From Minisyncoccota bacterium (GTDB taxonomy: Bacteria; Patescibacteriota; Minisyncoccia; Minisyncoccales; RBG-13-42-11), in contig JAQUAA010000015.1 in the NCBI GenBank assembly GCA_028687495.1, positions 1 through 12,108 on the forward strand: 12,108 nt of DNA, in the 5' to 3' direction. The notes beneath the pieces were generated by a model. The model was not told the DNA's origin, made no database searches, and was given only the letters and a program-made list of their open reading frames with translations. Position 1 is the first letter of the stretch. Each line of letters opens with the position of its first letter. The translations under genes were made by a program, and so were the position numbers. Below, piece by piece: positions 6,579 to 12,108 of the stretch.

Positions 6579-7274
6579 TTATTCTACTATTCTGCCGTCC
6601 TCTAATCCTTTATTTTCTCTTCCCTTGGCCTCATCCACTATTTCAACTCCGGAGCTCGTCCCGATGATATCGGCGCCGGCTTTTACCATCATTTCCAAAT
6701 CAGCCATGCTCCTGACGGCGCCCGCCGCTTTAACCAATAAACCGGGAGCTGATTCTTTCATGATTCTAACGTGCTTAGCTTTCTCCGGCAACTCCGTGTG
6801 ATCCAAGGGGTCGTTGATGGTGGCGGTTTTAACGCAAATGGCTCCCGATAACTTCACGATTTCCGATGCTTTTTTGATTTCTTCGTCGGTCAGATAACCT
6901 GAACCGATTATCACTTTCGTCGGCAAAACACCGCATATTTCCCTGAGGTCTGCCAAAACTTCCTCGTAGTTTCCGTTCTTAAAATCGTCTATCTTCATTA
7001 CCACATCAAGCTCGTCGCTCCCCGCCAGCTTAGCCCCCTTTGCCAGTTCCATTCTTTCCTGATGAGTACTGGCACCGGTTGGTTCATCTATCAGAGTCGT
7101 CACCTTGACACCGCTGCCGGCAAGCACTCCTTTAGCCGTTTTGGTATGCTCTGGCAAAACGCAAAAACCGCGGAAACTGTATTCTTTGGCTTCTTCCGCC
7201 ACCCTCTTTATCTCTTCCTCATCCGCTCCTGCCTTAAGATAAGTTTGGTCTATAATTTTAGCTATATTTTCCAT
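6579..7274 (-). CDS. deoC: Deoxyribose-phosphate aldolase (divergent DERA)
   Basis: DeoC reversibly splits 2-deoxyribose-5-phosphate into glyceraldehyde-3-phosphate and acetaldehyde in deoxynucleoside salvage. The 231-residue length fits the bacterial family. The Schiff-base lysine is K149 in VKTAT, the second active-site lysine is K182 in LVKAAGAVR, the acidic residue is D90 in ELDVV, and the phosphate-binding end GTSSG (205-209) is present. Several motifs differ from the usual form: IDQTYLK for IDHTLLK, LIDEPTGAS where IGFPLGA is common, and VIIGSGYL for VIIETCLL. The start ATG (7274) lies inside the 3' end of folD, a 17-base overlap, with no Shine-Dalgarno; translation is probably coupled. 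The lysines make aldolase chemistry likely; exact substrate preference is less sure. Confidence 0.88.
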   Translation of the reverse strand: MENIAKIIDQTYLKAGADEEEIKRVAEEAKEYSFRGFCVLPEHTKTAKGVLAGSGVKVTTLIDEPTGASTHQERMELAKGAKLAGSDELDVVMKIDDFKNGNYEEVLADLREICGVLPTKVIIGSGYLTDEEIKKASEIVKLSGAICVKTATINDPLDHTELPEKAKHVRIMKESAPGLLVKAAGAVRSMADLEMMVKAGADIIGTSSGVEIVDEAKGRENKGLEDGRIVE

Positions 7275-8049
7275 ATTTTTTAGCTGCTAAATACACGTTT
7301 TTTAATAATAAGGCGACTGTTAAGGGCCCGACGCCGCCCGGATTTGGCGTGAGAAACGAAGCTTTTTGTTCCACGCTTTCCCTGTCTGCGTCGGCGGGAA
7401 AACCGGCATCAATCAAAATGACGCCTTTTTTGATCACTTCGCCCGTAATTAAACCGGGAACGCCGCAGACACTGATGATAACGTCTGCTGATTTCAAATT
7501 TGATTTCACTCCCGAAGAAGTTCTCAGAAGATACTTCATTTTTATCCCCTTTTTAACCAGAAAGTCTTTCAGGGTGAAACCGAAAATATCGGAATTGGTC
7601 AAAGCTAAAATCTTTTTGCCTTTGAAGAATTTTGACGCACTTTTAAGAACCAAGTAAATCGCCGAAGGCAGAACCGGTGAAGAACCGCTCTTTTTAAGAA
7701 ATCCGTCAACGTCTTTCGAAAGATCGATCATCCCGACAATTCTGTTTTGATTGAATTTTTTGGGCAGGGGCAATTGAACGATGATTCCGTTGATCGATTT
7801 ATCCTTATTCAAATCTTTTATTTTCCGGACGATGTCTTTTTCTTTTGCTTTTTGTCCAAATTTATAAAGTGCTAGATTTATGCCGATTCGTCCTGCCGCT
7901 CTTTTTTTTAATTTTATGTACAATTTGGAGGCCTTGTTATCGCCTACCAAGATTACGGCTAATTTCGGTTTGATTTTCTCCCTCCTTATTCTCTTTTTCA
8001 AATCCAATAATATTTTTTCAGCAAATTTCTTACCATTGAAAATCTTCAT
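7258..8049 (-). CDS. folD: Methylenetetrahydrofolate dehydrogenase/cyclohydrolase, FolD-like and divergent
   Basis: FolD interconverts 5,10-methylene-, 5,10-methenyl- and 10-formyl-THF using NADP. At 263 residues it is roughly 20 shorter than typical FolD. The catalytic half is conserved: LAVILVGDNKASKLYIKLKK with Y44 and K48 of the YxxxK motif, VQLPLP (Q92), KDVDGF (D115), and PGGVGP at 237-242. The dinucleotide half is altered: the usual GRS/GAS-N-IVG motif reads TNSDIFG (151-157), the DVGIN motif reads DAGFP (214-218), and the following GDV is missing. The loop after KDVDGF is also short. The folate and cyclohydrolase chemistry looks intact, while cofactor binding may be changed or weak. 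The ATG overlaps the end of glyA by 20 bases. Confidence 0.9.
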   Translation of the reverse strand: MKIFNGKKFAEKILLDLKKRIRREKIKPKLAVILVGDNKASKLYIKLKKRAAGRIGINLALYKFGQKAKEKDIVRKIKDLNKDKSINGIIVQLPLPKKFNQNRIVGMIDLSKDVDGFLKKSGSSPVLPSAIYLVLKSASKFFKGKKILALTNSDIFGFTLKDFLVKKGIKMKYLLRTSSGVKSNLKSADVIISVCGVPGLITGEVIKKGVILIDAGFPADADRESVEQKASFLTPNPGGVGPLTVALLLKNVYLAAKKYGKYS

Positions 8050-9310
8050 AAATTGGGAACTTCTTGAGTAATTTTTTCACTTCCTTCTTGATTTGATTTT
8101 TAACTGCGGCATTCCCGATGTTTTTGACGAGTTTGACGATCAATCTTACGACTTCGCGGCATTCTTTTTCTTTGAATTTTCTCGTGGTTACGGCCGGACT
8201 CCCCAATCTTATGCCGGAAGGATTATAAGAAGACCTTTTATCGAAAGGAATGGCGTTACGATTGACGTAAATGCCGACCTTATCCAATTCGTCCTGAATT
8301 CTTTTAGAATCGATGCCGAAAGGAGAAATATCTATAACCATCAAATGATTGTCGGTTCCCCCTGAAATCACTTTAATCCCCTGTTTTTTGAATTCATCGG
8401 CCATGGCTTTGGCATTCATGAGAATTTGCTTTTGGTATTTTTTAAAATCGGGCTTCATCGCTTCCAGAAAACAGACTGCTTTGGCGGCTATGACGTGATC
8501 CAAGGGACCACCCTGCATGCCGGGAAAAACGGCTCTGTCTATTTTTTCAGCCAGGTTATACTTTCCCTTCAAGTCAAACCTGTCTTTGATCTTGCACAGA
8601 ATTAGGCCGCCCCTCGGACCCCTCAGAGTCTTGTGGGTAGTGGTCGTCACGACATCGCAATAAGGAAAAGGATGGGGATGAAAACCAGTTGCCACCAGAC
8701 CTGCGATATGGGCGATATCAGCCATCAGATAAGCTCCGACTTTATCGGCGATCCTCCCGAATCCTTTGAAATCAAGCGTTCTCGAATAAGAAGTGGTGCT
8801 GACAATGATCAGCTTCGGCTTGAAGCGCAGGGCTATCTTTTCCACTTCTTTCAAATCGACTTTCTCGGTCTTCGGATCAACTCCGTAATAAGAAAAATTG
8901 TATAATTTTCCGGAAAAGTTCACTTTGGAACCGTGAGTCAAGTGACCGCCAGCCGACAGATCAATGCCCAATATTTTATCTCCGTAATTCAATAAAGCAA
9001 GGTAGACGGCTGCGTTGGCCTGCGAACCAGAATGAGGCTGAACGTTAGCATGTTGTGCCTTGAATAATTTCTTCGCTCGATCTCTGGCGATTGTTTCAAT
9101 TTGATCGATGAATTCATTGCCGCCGTAATATCTTTTGTAAGGATAACCCTCCGAATACTTGTTGCTCAAGGGCGTACCCATGCAGGATAATGCGGCCGGG
9201 GAAGCATAATTTTCCGAAGGAATCAAAACCAAGCCGTCTTTCTGGCGCTGAATTTCTTTCTTGATTAATCCGTAGATTTTGGGATCGGTTTTCGAAAGTT
9301 TCATCTTCAT
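8030..9310 (-). CDS. glyA: Serine hydroxymethyltransferase
   Basis: GlyA is a PLP enzyme that transfers the serine hydroxymethyl carbon to THF, giving glycine and 5,10-methylene-THF, the one-carbon donor for thymidylate. The 426 residues match the family length. Visible motifs are LIPSENYAS (29-37), SEGYPYKRYYGG (53-64), SGSQAN (94-99), MADIAHIAGLVA with PLP-contacting D198 and H201, and the PLP lysine K227 in TTTTHKTLRGPRGG. Nothing essential appears missing. It is the first gene of the glyA-folD-deoC-7TM-gatB unit. The start is ATG 9310; an in-frame ATG two codons later (9304) is an alternative. No Shine-Dalgarno precedes it, and the promoter placement suggests a leaderless mRNA. Confidence 0.97.
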   Translation of the reverse strand: MKMKLSKTDPKIYGLIKKEIQRQKDGLVLIPSENYASPAALSCMGTPLSNKYSEGYPYKRYYGGNEFIDQIETIARDRAKKLFKAQHANVQPHSGSQANAAVYLALLNYGDKILGIDLSAGGHLTHGSKVNFSGKLYNFSYYGVDPKTEKVDLKEVEKIALRFKPKLIIVSTTSYSRTLDFKGFGRIADKVGAYLMADIAHIAGLVATGFHPHPFPYCDVVTTTTHKTLRGPRGGLILCKIKDRFDLKGKYNLAEKIDRAVFPGMQGGPLDHVIAAKAVCFLEAMKPDFKKYQKQILMNAKAMADEFKKQGIKVISGGTDNHLMVIDISPFGIDSKRIQDELDKVGIYVNRNAIPFDKRSSYNPSGIRLGSPAVTTRKFKEKECREVVRLIVKLVKNIGNAAVKNQIKKEVKKLLKKFPIYEDFQW

Positions 9311-9316
9311 TTATTC

Positions 9317-9345
9317 ATTCTAATAAAAATTTGCTTAATTTACAA
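9317..9345 (-). promoter_or_regulatory. Probable glyA operon promoter, leaderless configuration
   Basis: On the minus strand TTGTAA (9345-9340) and TAGAAT (9322-9317) are 17 bases apart, with two and one mismatches to consensus. The glyA ATG begins seven bases after the -10 box, so transcription would start at or next to the A of the start codon, which fits the missing Shine-Dalgarno. Confidence 0.6.
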
Positions 9346-9350
9346 CGGAA

Positions 9351-9381
9351 AGGGCTCCTGGCCAAAAAGGTCGGGAGCCCT
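9351..9381 (-). terminator. Hairpin terminator after the thyX-like gene
   Basis: AGGGCTCC (9351-9358) pairs with GGAGCCCT (9374-9381), and additional inner pairing (GACC/GGCC-like) flanks a TTTTT loop on the minus strand. It begins 20 bases after the stop and precedes the glyA promoter. The 3' flank is TTCCGTTG, so the U-run is poor, but the stem is strong and separates the two units. Confidence 0.65.
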
Positions 9382-9401
9382 AGGAATCTGTTGATGGCGA
9401 G

Positions 9402-10730
9402 TTAGTCCTTGTTTTTCTTGTAGTAGCCGCAGTCCTTGATCTCCGGGCATTTGCCGTAGGTTATGCACTGAGGCTCTGCCCATTTCTGGAAGGCGGGAAT
9501 GGCTTCCTTGATGTCTTTAGCCATTTTCCTGGCGATGAGACGGATTTCCCACTGGGCTTCCGTGCAGGTCCGTTTGCCGATGCTGTGGATGGCGTTCCAG
9601 CCGTTCACGTGAATCCAGTCGTAAATCTTCAGGGAATGAGGCAAGACTCCGACTGCTTCCGATTTGGGGATACCCCGCTCTGTCAGTTCTTTGTAAAAAT
9701 TCAACAGAGAAAGGTGAAGTTCTTTGTATTCTGAAGCGAATGCGGAGTTCCTGATTGAAGGCGGTAGAACCATCCTTTCTTCCGGATGAAGTAAAGCATC
9801 TTCAGCAGCATCGTAAACGCTTTCTATGCTGTGGTTCCAGGTCCTCTGGCGCGTTGCCTGATGGAAGCAGGCTAGAGACATGGGAACCAAAAACTCAAAG
9901 TGAAGATGCTTCAGATTAGCCAGCTCTGTTTCGTCCTTTTCCCCGACAGCTCTTTCCAGTAATTCAGGAGTCACTTCGAAAGAAGACATCCAGCCCAAGA
10001 GCGAAGCAGTCGCTCCTCCTTTGGTTTTTATCAGTTGATTCAGGGTCAGGTTGACCGGAGCGAAAAGCTGGGAAGAAGGATACCAAGAAAGAACCTCGTA
10101 GTTGAAGCCGAAATCCTCGAAGAGATACGGCGTCACCTTTGAGGCCTGGCTTATCATTTCATCCACCACTTGGGTTGCGACAGCAGGAACGCCCGGTCGA
10201 TGAACCATGGAAGAGATGTGACAAAACTCCCTAGCGTTACCAGTACTGGTGATGGTGGTTTTGGTATAAAGCGTAAGCGGGAATCTGGCGTCTTCTGCCG
10301 GAATACCGGCTGCACAAGCTCTGTCGTAGAAATCGAAAGTCTGGCTGAGCAGCGACTTTGCCTTTTCGCCCAAAACCGAGCTCTTTATTGCTTCCGGCAG
10401 GTAAAATCCTCTGCTTGCCTTAGCCCTTCTTAGCGACTGCTGAAGATGTTCCAAGTATTCGGGCAAACAAAGAAGAAGAGTGGCTGCCCTGGGAAGGTCC
10501 TCCACGTTGAAAGTGAAGTGGACCTGATCTCCGACTGAACCGTGACCGCGACCGAAGCTGTTTTTGAGCACGGCTTTTTCCTTTTTAAGCCGTTCCCCCT
10601 CGGGAAGTGCCGAAAGTTCATCCACTATCTGTGAGGCTGATTTCTCTTCAAAACAGCCGAGAGCCGCCGCCACCGCCATGGTTTGGGCATTCTGCGGATT
10701 TCCTATAAGTTTAACCTTAAACTCTGCCAT
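9402..10730 (-). CDS. thyX: ThyX-like flavin-dependent thymidylate synthase, tandem two-domain form
   Basis: ThyX methylates dUMP to dTMP using methylene-THF, FAD and NADPH. This protein has 442 residues, about twice a standard ThyX, and looks like two ThyX domains in tandem. Domain 1 (about 1-215) has FGRGHGS (59-65), HFTFNVEDLPRA (71-82), QSLRRAKASRGFYLPE (98-113) and TSTGNAREFCH (161-171), but no RHR. Domain 2 (about 272-415) has CFHQATRQRTWNHSIESV (288-305) in place of RHRxxSxNExSxRY, then RTCTEAQWEIRLIARKMA (387-404), the usual ThyX C-terminal motif. The signature thus keeps R294, R296 and S304 but has Q295 for His. A C-terminal CX5CX5C (C422, C428, C434) could bind metal. ATG 10730 has an AAGGAGGT site. 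Neighbouring tmk and dCMP deaminase genes support a thymidylate role; activity despite the altered motif is inference. Confidence 0.8.
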   Translation of the reverse strand: MAEFKVKLIGNPQNAQTMAVAAALGCFEEKSASQIVDELSALPEGERLKKEKAVLKNSFGRGHGSVGDQVHFTFNVEDLPRAATLLLCLPEYLEHLQQSLRRAKASRGFYLPEAIKSSVLGEKAKSLLSQTFDFYDRACAAGIPAEDARFPLTLYTKTTITSTGNAREFCHISSMVHRPGVPAVATQVVDEMISQASKVTPYLFEDFGFNYEVLSWYPSSQLFAPVNLTLNQLIKTKGGATASLLGWMSSFEVTPELLERAVGEKDETELANLKHLHFEFLVPMSLACFHQATRQRTWNHSIESVYDAAEDALLHPEERMVLPPSIRNSAFASEYKELHLSLLNFYKELTERGIPKSEAVGVLPHSLKIYDWIHVNGWNAIHSIGKRTCTEAQWEIRLIARKMAKDIKEAIPAFQKWAEPQCITYGKCPEIKDCGYYKKNKD

Positions 10731-10731
10731 A

Positions 10732-11376
10732 TTAAACCTCCTTATTTTTTTTGCTTATATTGCTTGTGAGTTGGGAAAGGACAATATCTTTTATCTGAGA
10801 GAATACCTCCTCTTTCGTTCTTTCTCCCTCTACCATATAAACATTTTCAAAACGGCCTGGCAATATCCTGTAAGTTTCCCAAACCTTTTCCAATTTTTCC
10901 TTTTTTTCAAAAAGTTTTATCCCCTTCCCCCTTTTTTCAATCCGCTCAACGCAAACTTCCGGACTGACTTTCAAAATAAAAGTTAAATCTGGCAATAAAA
11001 AATCGTTGTTCATCCCAATCAGCCGTTCCAAATCCAGGCCGTCCGCCGCGCCGTAGGCAAAAGTAGAAAAAAAATAGCGATCGGAGATCACTATCTTACC
11101 TTCTTTAAGTGCGGGTAGAATTTTGTTTTGCAAATGATCCCGACGGTCCTGCGTAAATAATTCCTGTAAAACTCCGGCTTCAGCTTTAATTTTATTATCC
11201 AGAATCTCTCTGATTCTTTTTCCGGCTTCGGAATCCAGGGTCGGCTCTTTGGTCAAAACGACTTTGAAACCTTGCTTAATAAAAAAATTTTTAAATAATT
11301 CTGCCTGAGTGGTCTGCCCTGAACCGTCCAGCCCTTCGATAACGATGAATTTGCCAGGATAAGTGTTTTTTTTCAC
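10732..11376 (-). CDS. tmk: Thymidylate kinase (dTMP kinase) with variant P-loop
   Basis: Tmk phosphorylates dTMP to dTDP with ATP. The 214 residues match the family. Motifs are the P-loop GLDGSGQTTQ (15-24), TKEPT (42-46), the DRY signature ISDRYFFSTFAYG (97-109), LPDLTFIL (128-135), and a basic segment near 145-152 followed by the lid region. The P-loop residue that is normally Lys is Gln (Q21, codon CAG). The start is GTG (11376-11374), overlapping the TGA of the upstream deaminase gene as GTGA, a classic coupling arrangement. The 3' end carries the Shine-Dalgarno of the thyX-like gene, whose ATG is one base after the tmk stop. The catalytic assignment is sure by context and other motifs; the effect of the Lys-to-Gln change is unknown. 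Confidence 0.93.
   Translation of the reverse strand: MKKNTYPGKFIVIEGLDGSGQTTQAELFKNFFIKQGFKVVLTKEPTLDSEAGKRIREILDNKIKAEAGVLQELFTQDRRDHLQNKILPALKEGKIVISDRYFFSTFAYGAADGLDLERLIGMNNDFLLPDLTFILKVSPEVCVERIEKRGKGIKLFEKKEKLEKVWETYRILPGRFENVYMVEGERTKEEVFSQIKDIVLSQLTSNISKKNKEV
10736..10743 (-). promoter_or_regulatory. Ribosome binding site of the thyX-like gene
   Basis: The minus strand reads AAGGAGGT followed by TTAAT and ATG 10730. The site lies within the last codons of tmk, so translation of the two genes is physically linked while thyX can also recruit ribosomes itself. Confidence 0.85.
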
Positions 11377-11867
11377 TGATTTGTATATTCTTCCGTAGTG
11401 TTTTCTACAACTTGCAGTTCCACGCCAGCATCATTAAACAATTTCAAGGATAATTCATCGGCATGATATCTTTTTTGCGCCACAACTTTTTTTATGCCCA
11501 CCCTGACGATTCTCATGGCGCAGTTATAGCAAGGAACCATTTTACAATAAAGCGTCGCTCCTTCAATTTTTATGCCGTCCTTGGCACATTGCAATATGGC
11601 GTTTTCTTCGGCATGCAAAGTTCTGACGCAATGCTGGGACTGATTGCCTTTTTCGTCAATAACCGTCCTCATCATGTGGCCGACTTCGTCGCAATGCGGC
11701 TGTCCCGGAGGAGCTCCGACATAGCCCGTAGCTAAAATAGTATTGTGCGGACTTACAATGACGGCTCCGCTGCGGCCCCTATCGCAAGTTGCTCTTCTTC
11801 CGATTGGTTCCAACAGTCCTAAAAAATATTCATTCCAGTTTGGCCGTACGTATTTTTTTTCTTCCAT
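11373..11867 (-). CDS. dCMP deaminase (ComEB-like)
   Basis: This zinc enzyme converts dCMP to dUMP, the substrate of thymidylate synthase. Its 164 residues fit the dCMP/cytidine deaminase family. The zinc and proton-shuttle motif HAEENAI (H and E of the HAE) and the PCYNC motif (PCxxC) are intact. An extra Cys/His pair near C28 and in GQPHCDE is typical of dCMP deaminases with a second, structural zinc. GRSGAVIV and ATGYVGAPPG are family motifs. ATG 11867 has no Shine-Dalgarno; 37 bases separate it from rplK without an obvious terminator, so it may be read through from the ribosomal gene. It overlaps tmk by four bases. The context with tmk and thyX favours dCMP deaminase over a ComEB-type competence protein or a general cytidine deaminase. 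Confidence 0.95.
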   Translation of the reverse strand: MEEKKYVRPNWNEYFLGLLEPIGRRATCDRGRSGAVIVSPHNTILATGYVGAPPGQPHCDEVGHMMRTVIDEKGNQSQHCVRTLHAEENAILQCAKDGIKIEGATLYCKMVPCYNCAMRIVRVGIKKVVAQKRYHADELSLKLFNDAGVELQVVENTTEEYTNQ

Positions 11868-11904
11868 TTTTTTTGTAAAAAATTTAAATTATTAAACAGG
11901 GGCA

Positions 11905-12108
11905 TTACTCTACCGTAATCCCCATGTTTTTGGCGGTGCCTTCGATTATTTTCATCGCAGCATCCACGTCATTAGCATTCAAATCGGGCATCTTTCTCTC
12001 GGCAATTTCCCTCAGCTGGGCTCGGGTGATTTTTGCCACTTTGGTTTTATTGGGAGTGCCGGAGCCCTTCTCTATCCCGGCTGCTTTTTTAAGAAGCTCG
12101 GAAGCCGG
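11905..12108 (-). CDS. rplK: 50S ribosomal protein L11, C-terminal part (5' end outside window)
   Basis: The frame is open from the right edge to TAA at 11907-11905 and encodes 67 residues with no start codon needed inside the window. They match the rRNA-binding C-terminal domain of L11: PASELLKKAAGIEKGSG, PNKTKVAKITRAQLREIA, then the end IEGTAKNMGITVE. L11 binds the 23S GTPase-centre RNA. The piece is clearly partial because the N-terminal half, which binds the L10/L12 stalk, lies beyond the window. Genes downstream on this strand are dCMP deaminase and tmk rather than the usual rplA (L1). Confidence 0.96.
   Translation of the reverse strand, partial: PASELLKKAAGIEKGSGTPNKTKVAKITRAQLREIAERKMPDLNANDVDAAMKIIEGTAKNMGITVE

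Noticed and set aside
10564..10986. 140-residue plus-strand frame across the tmk/thyX junction
   Set aside because: It lies antisense to two clearly assigned genes and its low-complexity hydrophobic sequence reflects A-rich codons on the other strand.
1..12108. CRISPR array, tRNA or rRNA gene, insertion sequence, prophage or toxin-antitoxin module
   Set aside because: I looked on both strands and saw no regularly spaced repeats, cloverleaf-like sequences, transposase motifs or terminal inverted repeats; nearly all sequence is accounted for by the listed genes.

Overview
The window reads as a compact bacterial genome fragment, most likely from the Candidate Phyla Radiation (Patescibacteria, Parcubacteria-like). 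The evidence is a secreted DUF5667-type coiled-coil protein with a Kazal-like module, short or overlapping gene junctions, trimmed and divergent versions of core enzymes (FolD, MiaB), and many genes without a Shine-Dalgarno sequence. TGA ends several genes exactly at the natural end of the protein, so the code is standard (table 11), not the Gracilibacteria/SR1 code. The lineage assignment is inference; no rRNA is present.

Layout. Positions 1-1262 (+) hold the 3' part of a DUF5667/Kazal-like secreted protein whose start lies outside the window. A hairpin separates it from 1334-3259 (+), a single gene encoding MiaB fused to MiaA, the two enzymes that make ms2i6A37 in tRNA. Everything from 3312 to the right edge is on the minus strand. 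Reading right to left (transcription order) it falls into four units. (a) The 3' end of rplK (L11), then dCMP deaminase, dTMP kinase and a tandem-domain ThyX-like protein, ending in a hairpin at 9351-9381. (b) A probably leaderless promoter, then glyA, folD, deoC, a 7-TM protein and gatB, with overlaps or gaps of 1-3 bases, ending in a perfect 10-bp hairpin at 4359-4384. (c) A solitary MraZ-like protein with a long unknown C-terminal extension, whose stop codon sits in the loop of a perfect inverted repeat. (d) A 63-residue orphan behind a consensus promoter and a consensus ribosome binding site.

Units (a) and (b) together form a thymidylate/one-carbon neighbourhood. dCMP deaminase makes dUMP. 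GlyA charges tetrahydrofolate as methylene-THF, and FolD interconverts one-carbon forms. A ThyX-type synthase would make dTMP without needing dihydrofolate reductase, and Tmk phosphorylates it to dTDP. DeoC handles deoxyribose-5-phosphate from salvage. Several of these enzymes carry unusual active-site changes: the Tmk P-loop Lys is Gln, the FolD dinucleotide motif is altered, and the ThyX signature is split across two half-domains.

No tRNA, rRNA, CRISPR array, insertion sequence or gene-free stretch above 300 bases was seen.
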